From NCBI GenBank assembly GCA_036940085.1, contig JALLBK010000099.1:1-29120 (forward strand): a stretch of 29,120 nt of DNA. Reading direction: 5' to 3'. Position 1 is the first letter of the stretch; the number at the start of each line of letters is the position of its first letter. Source of the DNA: Discostella pseudostelligera (Eukaryota > Bacillariophyta > Thalassiosirophyceae > Thalassiosirales > Thalassiosiraceae). A program made the translations under genes and the position numbers. Below, piece by piece: positions 1 to 8,500 of this stretch. Under the pieces are notes generated by a model. That model did no database searches and had not been told where the DNA came from. It saw nothing but the letters and a program-made list of their open reading frames with translations.

Positions 1-977
1 TGCTGCTGCTGCGTTGAGGGCCCAGAAGATGACTGCTGACGAGTTGGTGCAACGACTGGTTGCTGAACCAATTGATGATCTATGGAGGCATGAACCGGCG
101 CTTGCTGATTGTGACTAGGAGACTTGGCCGAAACAAGGACTTCTGGCATGATAGACGAATCCACGCCAGAGCTATTCGCAGAGTCTATCGCAGTTGTTGA
201 TGATTTATTGACGCCAGTCGCCGCCATCACTTTTGTCTTTTTAAAGAAGTGTTTCTGAGGAGAAATGGGCATCGGTCCAACAGCATTCAATAGGGATCTC
301 TTAAACCCACTCCCATATGATTGCCCAATGCCTTCTTTTGCTCGATGAAGGTGACGCATTAAACTTCCATCGAATGGTGTCTTGAGGAAGCATGGTAGAG
401 TATCACGGGTATGTGGGCGAACAATTGTATCATCGATACCAAGGCAAATAACCTCATCTTCGTTTTCCGAATATTCTTCTCCCATGACGCCGCCAGTGGC
501 CCTTTTGGTGACTTGAGGATGCCAAAATGGTGCGGTACTCATTTCAGTTCTATCACGGGTACCATCGCCATGATGATGTAGATTGCTTCCGCGATGAACA
601 TGTTTTGTAGATTGTCTTGCGGCATTATTGTCGTCACTCCAACTTCTATCCGGCAAACCCTTATCATCTCCTTCATGGCCAGCGGCGGATTCGAGGCCAA
701 CGGAACTCCCACCTCTCCTGCTATCATGATGCCGAACGGGTGGGTGGTAGCGTCCATCATCATCATCATCACTATCATCATCATCACAACTCGACCATGT
801 ATATTTATCAACTAGTGGTTGTTGACCATCCTCTTTCGTCGCTTTCTTACTGTTACTGGCGCCACCACCACCGCCACCCCTATCTGTATCGTCTGCCTCG
901 GCCTTTCCCAATGCCGCCAGTGCCCTGGCGACAAGGGCATTCATTGGTGACTTTTTCGATGGGCTAGCGGGTAACAT
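1..977 (-). CDS. Unrecognised low-complexity protein, 5' part (partial)
   Basis: An uninterrupted minus-strand reading frame starts at the ATG at 977-975 and stays open for 325 codons to the left edge, so the 3' part lies outside the window. The N-terminus reads MLPASPSKKSPMNALVARAL, a basic, mildly amphipathic segment. It is followed by a Gly run, an acidic tract (CDDDDSDDDDDG, about 747-790), a His/Asp/Arg-rich stretch, a more ordinary segment (EVICLGIDDTIVRPHTRDTL and KTPFDGSLMRHLHRAKEGIG), and a Ser/Gln-rich tail ending in poly-Gln at the edge. I recognise no catalytic motif or known domain. The protein looks largely disordered and could be nuclear or regulatory, but that is a guess. It is divergent from the AP-3 mu gene, with 472 bases between the two starts. 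The long open frame and the lack of stops support a real gene. Confidence 0.7.
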   Translation of the reverse strand, partial: MLPASPSKKSPMNALVARALAALGKAEADDTDRGGGGGGASNSKKATKEDGQQPLVDKYTWSSCDDDDSDDDDDGRYHPPVRHHDSRRGGSSVGLESAAGHEGDDKGLPDRSWSDDNNAARQSTKHVHRGSNLHHHGDGTRDRTEMSTAPFWHPQVTKRATGGVMGEEYSENEDEVICLGIDDTIVRPHTRDTLPCFLKTPFDGSLMRHLHRAKEGIGQSYGSGFKRSLLNAVGPMPISPQKHFFKKTKVMAATGVNKSSTTAIDSANSSGVDSSIMPEVLVSAKSPSHNQQAPVHASIDHQLVQQPVVAPTRQQSSSGPSTQQQ

Positions 978-1449
978 TGTAATTATTGAATTGGTTTGGT
1001 GCTCGTAGAAATTACACTTACACTGAGTGAACTAAATCATCATTCTTCCTCTATCTTGTCCGTGGGTGTTCATTGTCACTTGGCAAACTCTCTTGTCTGT
1101 TCTTCTCGCCAAAACAAGCAGGGAGACAATGCCACGTGGAGATCGAGCCTCCCGCCAAAACACCCGCCCACGACGGACAGAAGTATCTGTGACCTCACCA
1201 TCGACGGACAGAAGAGACCCAACGTGCGTTGGAAGACACGCCAGACAGACGAAAGATCCAAAATCCAAAATCGCCGCCCAAAACCAATCAAAACCGTCCA
1301 CCAACCACGGTCCAGCCGTCTCACCACCAACAATTTTGTGAGATGAGCCCGCCAAAACAAACAAAAAATGGCGGGAATTATGGGCAGCCACCATGAAAAT
1401 GCCGCTGCCGCATCCATACTATCGTCCATAACATAGTTAATCCACCATC
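978..1449. promoter_or_regulatory. Divergent intergenic region upstream of AP-3 mu and the left-edge gene
   Basis: This 472-base gap separates two divergent starts and should hold both promoters. It contains CCCGCCAAAA at 1151-1160 and 1348-1357 (TTTTGGCGGG on the minus strand), ATGGCGGGAA at 1368-1377, and a 13-base direct repeat CGACGGACAGAAG at 1171-1183 and 1202-1214. The GGCGGG cores resemble E2F/DP sites (TTTSGCGC-like). Short frames here on both strands look like chance. Confidence 0.5.
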
Positions 1450-3135
1450 ATGATCCAATCTCTCTTCATCCTCTCCCCCACTGGTGAGATCTTAATCGAG
1501 CGCCACTTCCGTTCCATTCTCACCAGTCGGACCATCTGCGACATTTTCTGGAGCCGTGCGTCCGAAAGTCTGAATCATCATGGCGGTGTGTCGACAGTGC
1601 TGGGCGCCAACCCATTCCCGCTGTATGATTCAGTGCCACCTGTTATGGAGGTGCCCGATGTTGTCTCGGATAATGTGGATGGTGGCGGTGCTAGTGGTGG
1701 TGGAGGGGGGTCATTGTATCTATTTCACGTACTACGCTATGGCCTCACCTATCTCGCGGCCTGTCCCCCGTGCATTGGACGTGGTCATCATGAAATACCA
1801 CCCCTATTAGTTATTGAATTTCTACACAAGATCGCCGACACGTTCGTTATTTATTTTGGTAATCCTGCCGATGAAAGTGCGGTAAAAGACAATTTTAGCA
1901 CAGCGTATCAATTATTGGAAGAGATGGTTGATTTTGGATGGCCTTTGACGACGGAACCGAATGCATTGACGGATCTTATTCGACCTCCGACTGTTTTGGC
2001 CAAGGTGAGTCAAGTTGATAGAATACTTATTTCGTTTGCATTGTTCATTGTTCGTTATTTTTGGTTGATTACAATTGTGTCATGTTCTTATGCAAACTAT
2101 TACAACCATTGCCATTTATTTCTTCACCGTGCACTTACACAGATTCATCAAGCCATGACGGGCGGATCCTCCTCCATACTCTCCGAAGCCCTACCCAAAG
2201 GCACCGTCTCCAACATGCCCTGGCGCAAGGCAGGTGTCTCCCATCCCAACAATGAAATATACATTGATATAGTTGAAGAAATTGATGCCATAATCTCGTC
2301 CACTGGAGTGGTAATTTCCTCCGATGTGAGTGGGAATATCCAAGCCCAGTCCAATCTAAGTGGTGTGCCAGATTTATTATTAACTTTCAATGATCCCAGT
2401 TTGATTGATGATTGTAGCTTCCATCCGTGTGTGCGATATTCACGATTTGAGAAGGATAGGATTGTTAGTTTTGTACCGCCCGATGGATGCTTTGAGTTGA
2501 TGCGATATCGTGTTAGGGCGAATGAGAATGATCCACTGTCCAATAATTTGGCAGTGGGGAATGTTCCCATTCAGGTGATTCCACGGATTAGTTATGGACA
2601 GTTTGGTGAACGGGGTGGTGAAGGAGGAGCTGCTGGTGGTGGCAGTAGTAGTGCTCGTACTAGTGGGGATGTCGTTGGACGAATTTCCTTATCTGTCAGC
2701 GCCCGATCCATCAGTTCATTGATATACAGCCCCTCGAGGAAGGGTCCATTGGTGATTGAAGATGTAACAATTGTGATTCCATTTCCGAAATTTGTCCGAA
2801 CGGCCAATCTGAATGTTACCACCGGTCAAGTAATTTACGATGAGGCTGGGAAAATTGCCAAATGGACAATTGGGAAATTAGATGAGAAACTACGACCTCA
2901 ATTAAATGGTTCAATGGTCTTGGAAGATGGGGACAACAAGGAAACAAAGGCTTCATCATTGTATGCATCGGGAGGAGAGGAACAGCCGCCATTATTTGTA
3001 AATTGGAAAATATTATTGGCGTCGGTGAGTGGTTTGAATGTGAGCGGTTTGTCGGTGACTGGAGAGCATTACAAGCCGTACAAGGGAGTGAGAAATATAA
3101 CAAAGAGTGGCACGTTTCAAATACGATGTCATTAA
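1450..3135 (+). CDS. AP3M: AP-3 adaptor complex mu subunit
   Basis: This is the medium chain of the AP-3 coat, which sorts cargo from endosomes or the trans-Golgi to vacuole/lysosome-type compartments. Exons are 1450-2004 and 2143-3135, with a phase-0 intron between, giving about 515 residues. The N-terminal longin-like domain (MIQSLFILSPTGEILIERHF) carries the AP-3-typical blocks PPLLVIEFLHKIADTF and YQLLEEMVDFGWPLTTEPN. After the linker LPKGTVSNMPWRKAGV, the mu-homology domain starts at NNEIYIDIVEEIDAII (about residue 221) and includes VPDLLLTFNDPSLIDDCSFH and VSFVPPDGCFELMRYRV. The C-terminus, GEHYKPYKGVRNITKSGTFQ, matches the usual mu-3 ending. These blocks fit AP-3 better than AP-1, AP-2 or AP-4. 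The protein is about 100 residues longer than animal mu-3, mainly from Gly/Ser-rich insertions encoded near 1670-1715 and 2610-2670. The start at 1450 aligns with the family N-terminus. The gene converges on the DTW gene, 120 bases between stops. Confidence 0.93.
   Translation: MIQSLFILSPTGEILIERHFRSILTSRTICDIFWSRASESLNHHGGVSTVLGANPFPLYDSVPPVMEVPDVVSDNVDGGGASGGGGGSLYLFHVLRYGLTYLAACPPCIGRGHHEIPPLLVIEFLHKIADTFVIYFGNPADESAVKDNFSTAYQLLEEMVDFGWPLTTEPNALTDLIRPPTVLAKVSQVDRILISFALFIVRYFWLITIVSCSYANYYNHCHLFLHRALTQIHQAMTGGSSSILSEALPKGTVSNMPWRKAGVSHPNNEIYIDIVEEIDAIISSTGVVISSDVSGNIQAQSNLSGVPDLLLTFNDPSLIDDCSFHPCVRYSRFEKDRIVSFVPPDGCFELMRYRVRANENDPLSNNLAVGNVPIQVIPRISYGQFGERGGEGGAAGGGSSSARTSGDVVGRISLSVSARSISSLIYSPSRKGPLVIEDVTIVIPFPKFVRTANLNVTTGQVIYDEAGKIAKWTIGKLDEKLRPQLNGSMVLEDGDNKETKASSLYASGGEEQPPLFVNWKILLASVSGLNVSGLSVTGEHYKPYKGVRNITKSGTFQIRCH
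2005..2142 (+). other. Intron of AP-3 mu gene (138 bases, in-frame, stop-free)
   Basis: The donor is AAG|GTGAGT and the acceptor is TTACACAG|ATTC. Removing it joins PPTVLAK to IHQAMTGGSSS, which restores the AP-3 mu family alignment. The 46-residue translation of the intron is hydrophobic and unlike the family. Its length is a multiple of three and it has no in-frame stop, so the unspliced message stays open. Confidence 0.88.
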
Positions 3136-3255
3136 GTATATTGCATCATACCAATTGCGTCGGCATTTGGGAGGGCGCTCTATGGCCTTCCGTCTCATTG
3201 CTTTCGTCGCATCTGCTGGTGGTCCCTGTAATGTTAGATATTAATTTCATCGTTA

Positions 3256-4572
3256 TCAGTGCCAATTCTTCGCATGATACTTTCCAGAATAATCTAGTAT
3301 CCGATCGACCTTTGTTCGAGCAATCCAAAGAATGTGACCAGCATCCTCGTTCCTCAACCCCATGCCAACTAATGCTACGAGGGTAGCCTCCAACGTTGAG
3401 ACATTCTCCATCTTTCCCCGATTATGCGTATTACCTCTCCCTTGACGTCTCAATGGCGCAAGTAACGATGGGGATATGAATGATGTCGATGACGGTGAAG
3501 CATTGGTATCATAGTTTGGATCAAAAAAAATCCCTTGGTACTTCGTCGGCGACGAGAAGCTAGCTGCAATTTCATTCCCTAGATCAAGGCGTAGTACTTT
3601 GGAAGGGAGTTTGTTTGCCATTTTTCGTGCATTGTTCCAAGTTCCCTCGATGGTTATGAGCACGCATCGTCGTTGCGTGTTGTTGACATTGTTGGGCTGG
3701 GGAGTGTGGGATGCAGCATCACTACCAAGAAGTCCTCGAAGTTCTGGCAGAGATATTGTTCGTATGTCCTCATCGGTGCCTTTGCCTGGCCAAAGAACAA
3801 CAGGCATAACATCCTCCGAATGTATTATCTCATTCATTACTGCATCGTGTTCATCCAACCCCTTCATTAACATATCCGTACTTTCCAATCCAAGAGGCAA
3901 CAATGAGCCAGTGTTGGCTGTACGTCCCCATTCATCATGGTGTGTCCAAACAACTACACGTTCCACTCCTTTAGGAATTGTTGCTCTGTGTTCCTTTCCG
4001 ATATCATCTGTGGTAGATTGGTTAATAGTCGACTCTTTTGCATCGAACAATGGACATACACATATGGGTACATCCGTCCAACATCTACGGCAGACGAACG
4101 GTTTGCGCATATGATCATAGCGATGACGACAGATCATTCTATGCTTCATTCTACCTATTTCTTCTGCTGATAATATGGAACGATACTCATCCTCATAGGT
4201 AGTGAGACGTTGGTCGAGGGCGGGGGAGGCAGCTTTCCTCGCTTCTATGGCCTCGTCCACTTGTTGTGTTGTCATGTTGAGTGAAGCGGCATATCTTTCT
4301 GGTGACATTGTCAACCGCGACAATGTAGAAGATACATCCTCCATTTCTAATGCGTCCTTTCCACTTTTCCTCGCAAATGTCCTGGTGCATGATTTCGCGG
4401 CAGATCTGTCGGGGACAACATCGGCATGGAGTGTTGGCCAACAACTTTTGGATTTCATGGTCATGGCCGACAGAGATGAAAAGCAGTGTCGTGAATAATA
4501 ATTGAGCGATGTGATTATTGAAAAGGCAGCTCCGACATTCATGGCGCCCAATCTATCGACTACCATGACCAT
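3256..4572 (-). CDS. DTW-domain protein, tRNA-uridine aminocarboxypropyltransferase-like
   Basis: DTW proteins (bacterial TapT/YfiP, animal DTWD1 and DTWD2) transfer the 3-amino-3-carboxypropyl group of SAM to uridine in tRNA, giving acp3U. The 438-residue product shows the family signature in order: a Cys cluster CRRCWTDVPICVCP (residues 161-174), a beta strand with His residues VVVWTHHDEWGRTANTGSLL (207-226), VVLWPGKG (258-265), the name motif region LITIEGTWNNARKM (305-318), RLDLG (328-332), and STLEATLVAL (392-401). The usual Asp of the DGTW motif is Glu309 (codon 3646-3648). About 150 N-terminal residues precede the core; the first 40 are Ser/Met-rich with few acids and could be an organelle presequence. 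The start at 4572 is the first ATG, and later Met codons (for example residues 11, 37 and 39) are possible. No intron is needed. The gene is divergent from the giant gene and convergent with AP-3 mu. Confidence 0.85.
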   Translation of the reverse strand: MVMVVDRLGAMNVGAAFSIITSLNYYSRHCFSSLSAMTMKSKSCWPTLHADVVPDRSAAKSCTRTFARKSGKDALEMEDVSSTLSRLTMSPERYAASLNMTTQQVDEAIEARKAASPALDQRLTTYEDEYRSILSAEEIGRMKHRMICRHRYDHMRKPFVCRRCWTDVPICVCPLFDAKESTINQSTTDDIGKEHRATIPKGVERVVVWTHHDEWGRTANTGSLLPLGLESTDMLMKGLDEHDAVMNEIIHSEDVMPVVLWPGKGTDEDIRTISLPELRGLLGSDAASHTPQPNNVNNTQRRCVLITIEGTWNNARKMANKLPSKVLRLDLGNEIAASFSSPTKYQGIFFDPNYDTNASPSSTSFISPSLLAPLRRQGRGNTHNRGKMENVSTLEATLVALVGMGLRNEDAGHILWIARTKVDRILDYSGKYHAKNWH

Positions 4573-4732
4573 CCATCATTGTATATCGTATCTTCTAATA
4601 GTACTCCTATTGCTCTGCCATGTCCCATGCCCATTACCATTAGTTCCGTAGAACATAAACCTAAGTGATGAAAATAGATGTGCACCAGGCAGGCAGGTGG
4701 TGGTGATGAGTGGAGGTGGAGCTGTACGAATG

Positions 4733-4802
4733 ATGGCGGGAAAGTAGGCGAAAATGGCGGGAAGGAGATTTTTTGGCGTTGGCAGATCGAAAATGGCGGG
4801 AA
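4733..4802. promoter_or_regulatory. Cluster of three ATGGCGGGAA motifs
   Basis: Identical 10-base copies sit at 4733-4742, 4754-4763 and 4793-4802; the last two share the longer AAAATGGCGGGAAGGA. The core GGCGGGAA matches one half of the E2F/DP consensus. The same 10-mer occurs once upstream of AP-3 mu at 1368-1377. A regulatory role is inferred from repetition and position. Confidence 0.45.
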
Positions 4803-5000
4803 GGAAATTGTCTGTCTGTCGTCCGACCGCAGCCAATGATCAAAGGGTCGCCGGCCGCCTGAGAATATTGTTGACGTAGTACTAGCGACAGTATGGTAGT
4901 AGTACCAGCAGCACCAGCTTTCTACGCAATGGCAGATGAAATATTGTGGCCCATGGCATTGGCCATGGCGATGGCGATGGTGGGCATCACCTACCGCCTC

Positions 5001-5003
5001 CGA

Positions 5004-5042
<39 letters not shown>

Positions 5043-5043
5043 A
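5001..5043 (+). repeat. GACGCC hexanucleotide microsatellite
   Basis: About seven tandem units of CGACGC/GACGCC, the first one or two slightly irregular. On either strand it reads as simple dipeptide runs in three frames, a trait of low-complexity DNA rather than coding sequence. Confidence 0.85.
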
Positions 5044-5571
5044 TGGACATCGTACGGTCATTGGTACCATCCGCCGCCTACTCCGTTGCTGTCCCTTCTC
5101 TCCCATCCATCTCACTATTATGTACGCATAAGAATTTTCTAACCACGTCGGGCGTGGCGTGGGAGTGGCAATGAGATGTAAACGATGCGACAATCAACAG
5201 TGGGGCAGGCACCATACTTACCACATACTGTTTGTGTTGGTTCATTTGGCGCGGTGCACCCCCTCAGCTTCTCCCTTCTCCTCCTCCTCGGAGTCGCGGC
5301 GGTTGCTGCTGATGGTAACCACCTCTCGAGCATGACTTCCATGCATGAAACTGGTGAGAATAATTGTGCTCCCGCATTTTCATTTGAATTTTCATTTCAC
5401 CGTGCTGAACAAATTTGCCTTCGGCTACTTTTTCAAATTATTCAAATTAAAAATCGTCGACATCGAAACCCTCACACTCACACTGGCGCTGGGATGGTCG
5501 TCCATTCATCCGAATCCAATGATCATCGATGCACACCGGTTAGAGTTAGAGACAGCTGTCATTGGAAGAAG

Positions 5572-8500
5572 ATGTTGCGGTCGATGACGTTATTGCTGTC
5601 TCTGCCATTCCTTGCCTTGGGACACAACGATGCATCACTTTTGCACTCCGTGCCAGGCCCACCGGAATGGGCAACATTGAATGTTATTGGAGCCAACACA
5701 TTGCAAGCGACATTTGCACCTCCACTATGGGACGGCGGCTCGCCAATCACATCGTACTTGGTCGAGTGGGACAAGACCGCGGGCATTCCCGAAGTGCAGC
5801 GCGTCATTACATCCCAAAATCTGAATGCTAACGAAATTCAAACGATAACAACGTCCGCACCGGATATTAATGAGATTCAAGTAGTCCGAACTTCGGGGTC
5901 TGGCATATCTGAGGTGCAGGCCATCACCGTATCGCCCCCGTATGGAGATACCACCATCGAATCTGCTTATGGATTTGCGGTTAGCATTGACACCATCAAC
6001 GTCGGCGGATCCCTGCAATATTCGGGTCAGATTAGTGCCAATGCCGTTGCGGATGGATCACGGACATCCATGGCACAGATATTGGAAAATATGGCAAATG
6101 TTCACGAACGACCGACGGTGACCCGATCAGACATGAATCCAGATGGAGGTCATACCTACCTTGTTACCTTCCCTGCCTCGATGGGCAATGTGCCCGAAAT
6201 GGAAGTATTCATGAGTGACCTCCCCATATCCATAACGACGGTGCAAGAGGGGAATGAACTCGAAGGATCGTTTCGTCTGGAGTTTTTTGGGGAGCTGACT
6301 GCGGACATTCCGTTTGATGCTTCATCGTCCGTGATGCAGAGTAAGCTCGAAAGTCTTGATGCGGTGGGTGCGGTGACTGTAACTAGAAGCTTGGCCGATG
6401 TGCAGAGCGGGTTTACATGGGAGATTGAATTTCTTTCCGATAGCAATGGAGGAAACCTTCCCTCTATGAAGGCACATGGGGATGGGCTTCGGACGAGCAA
6501 TCCTCTTGGTGGTGCAAATGTCGAGGTATCTACTGGCCGTGATGGAAGTTACATCAATGGAAGCTTCACACTCGCTTTTCGTAAGTTGTTGTATTCTACA
6601 AGACTTTGATGCATTTCATCTCGTTACCCTAATTTATTTTGTGTGTTACTGACAGGCGACGATGTGACAAACCCTATTCAGTTCGATGCCGATGCTTCTA
6701 CGGTAAAGGAAGAATTGGAGGCATTATCAACGATTGCTCGGGTTCACATCGAACGTACCCCTTTGGATATCGTTGGAGGCTGTACTTGGACAATATTGTT
6801 TCTCGAAGACGGATCGCGAGTACACCGTGGAGACATGCCGTTGCTTGTGGTTGATTCCTTTTTGACAGGGACTCTTGGTGGGAGTACATCGATTGTCGTG
6901 GCCGAGGAGCGGAAAGGAACCATCAAAGAAGTACAGACCATCACGGTTGACGGAGGAGGAGCCAACGTTGACCCCACGTCAAGTTTCAAGTTGAGATTTG
7001 AGGGCGAGGAGACTGGAGATATTCCTGCATTACCACTCGGGGGAAATACATGTCTTGGATCGACCAAGGCAAAGCAAATAATCACATCAAGCACAGTGGA
7101 CACCTCAGATGTTGGCGGCGACGCCTCTGTCTCACACCTCACCAGCTTTGCCCTCACATATAACGGCTACATCACATCGAAAATTATGGCCAATGGAGCG
7201 TCGTGCGACGATAATTCTGCCATAATTGCGCAGGAGCTAATGCAACTACCACATCTAAACGAAGTTTCTGTGTCTGGTTCCAACACAGGTGTTGGGGACG
7301 AGGGTTGTACTTGGGTAGTTACATTTCTTAGTGTCATGGGCAACCCAGAGCTCATGACTGTCACTGCGTACAACGGAGATCTGTCGGTGGGCCCGAGTCA
7401 CTCAGTGACTGTGGGAGATGCCTATTCGATTATTCGTGATACAATAGCAATATCTCAGCCGGAAGGATTTGAGGGCGACATCAATCTTATCCAATCCGAA
7501 CTTTCGAAACTGAGTTCGATTGGAATAGTCACTGTATCTTCAATGAGTGCGCTTCCTGACGAATTTGGGCAATGTACTTGGAATGTTACATTCGAGAGTA
7601 AGGCTGGAGACATCTCGCCCCTCGAGGTTGCTCGAAGCGGCACATCAGATTATTCGACGGATACTGAATTGAACTCAGGAAACCGGGTAATTGTTACCGA
7701 TGATACTGTTCGTGGAACTTCCAAACCAGTCTCGGGTGATTTCAGACTTAAATTCGACGGAGAGCTTACAGGGTACATACCGCACAATGCGTCGCCGGAA
7801 CTCGTTGAGTCTTCCTTGGACTCCCTTCCCAATATTGGAGACGTCTCTGTGACTAGGCTTGGTCCAGACGTGAATGGGTGCTACTCCTGGGATGTCACTT
7901 TTATTTCAGACCTGGGCCCGTTATCTCGTCTCGTTGCCGATGATCTCGATTTGACAGGGACTGTTGCATCGATATCTGTTTCGAAGATCGTTGAGGGCGC
8001 TCTCCCTCCTTTTATTGGCGAAGATTATGGGCATGCCGTAGTGCAGGGTACTCAAGATTTATCCATATTGATCCAGAATTTGAAGCAGGGCATCCCATAT
8101 TATGTCCGTATCAGCGCATTAAATGCGTTGGGCGCAAGTCCATCAATCATGCCTTACCCACCACATGAAATTCCTTTTCCACAACCACCTGCACCGCCAT
8201 CGGGTGTGATTGTGACACCGAAAGATGGTTCGACTCTTGCTGTTGCCATTCTTGCCCCTTTTCATGATGGAGGAGATGATGTGATATCCTATCGTGTTGA
8301 TTACGGCACGCAACCATTCAATCAGGAAAGGCAACGGATTTCACTGACATGCGATCCGCAACCAGCGATCCAGTCCGTCACAACATCAGCAATGGACATC
8401 AATGAGATTCAGTACCTTGTCATCGATTCTAGCTACAGTGGCGCCGGTCGAATTTCGGAGGTACAAAATATTCGCTGCGACGCGTCTGGTGGTACCTTTA

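Larger units (their letters stand above)
4573..5571. promoter_or_regulatory. Divergent upstream region between the DTW gene and the giant gene
   Basis: About 1 kb without a convincing gene. Three copies of ATGGCGGGAA lie at 4733-4742, 4754-4763 and 4793-4802, about 160-230 bases upstream of the DTW start (TTCCCGCCAT on that gene's strand). A GACGCC microsatellite spans about 5001-5043, next to GGCCATGGCGATGGC-type low-complexity sequence. The 387 bases just before 5572 are open in frame with the giant gene from an ATG at 5185, but I prefer 5572 because a clean signal peptide starts there. A 5' untranslated exon is possible. Confidence 0.45.
5791..8031 (+). repeat. Beta-repeat block inserted in FN3-1 (about 7-8 units)
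   Basis: FN3-1 runs to YLVEWDKTAG (about 5778), is interrupted here, and resumes with LIQNLKQGIPYYVRISALN at about 8065. The block opens with four short EVQ/EIQ units (5791-5940), then units near 5911-6246, 6250-6546, 6547-6921 (split by the intron), a truncated one at 6928-7062, and 7063-7434, 7435-7725 and 7726-8020. The unit at 7435 lacks the usual GGxFxLxFxG strand. Confidence 0.8.

Noticed and set aside
617..967. Plus-strand frames with His runs opposite the left-edge gene
   Set aside because: They are the complement of the acidic tract of the minus-strand frame, which is open across all 977 bases; a His-rich product is a shadow of the same simple repeat.
4893..5174. 93-residue plus-strand frame with PTPTPT run
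   Set aside because: It comes from the GACGCC microsatellite and Met/Ala low complexity; other frames over the same bases are equally open, and it has no recognisable domain.
5185..5571. N-terminal extension of the giant protein from ATG 5185
   Set aside because: The frame is open, but the extension is low-quality sequence and would bury the clean signal peptide at 5572, which directly precedes the first FN3. A spliced upstream exon cannot be excluded.
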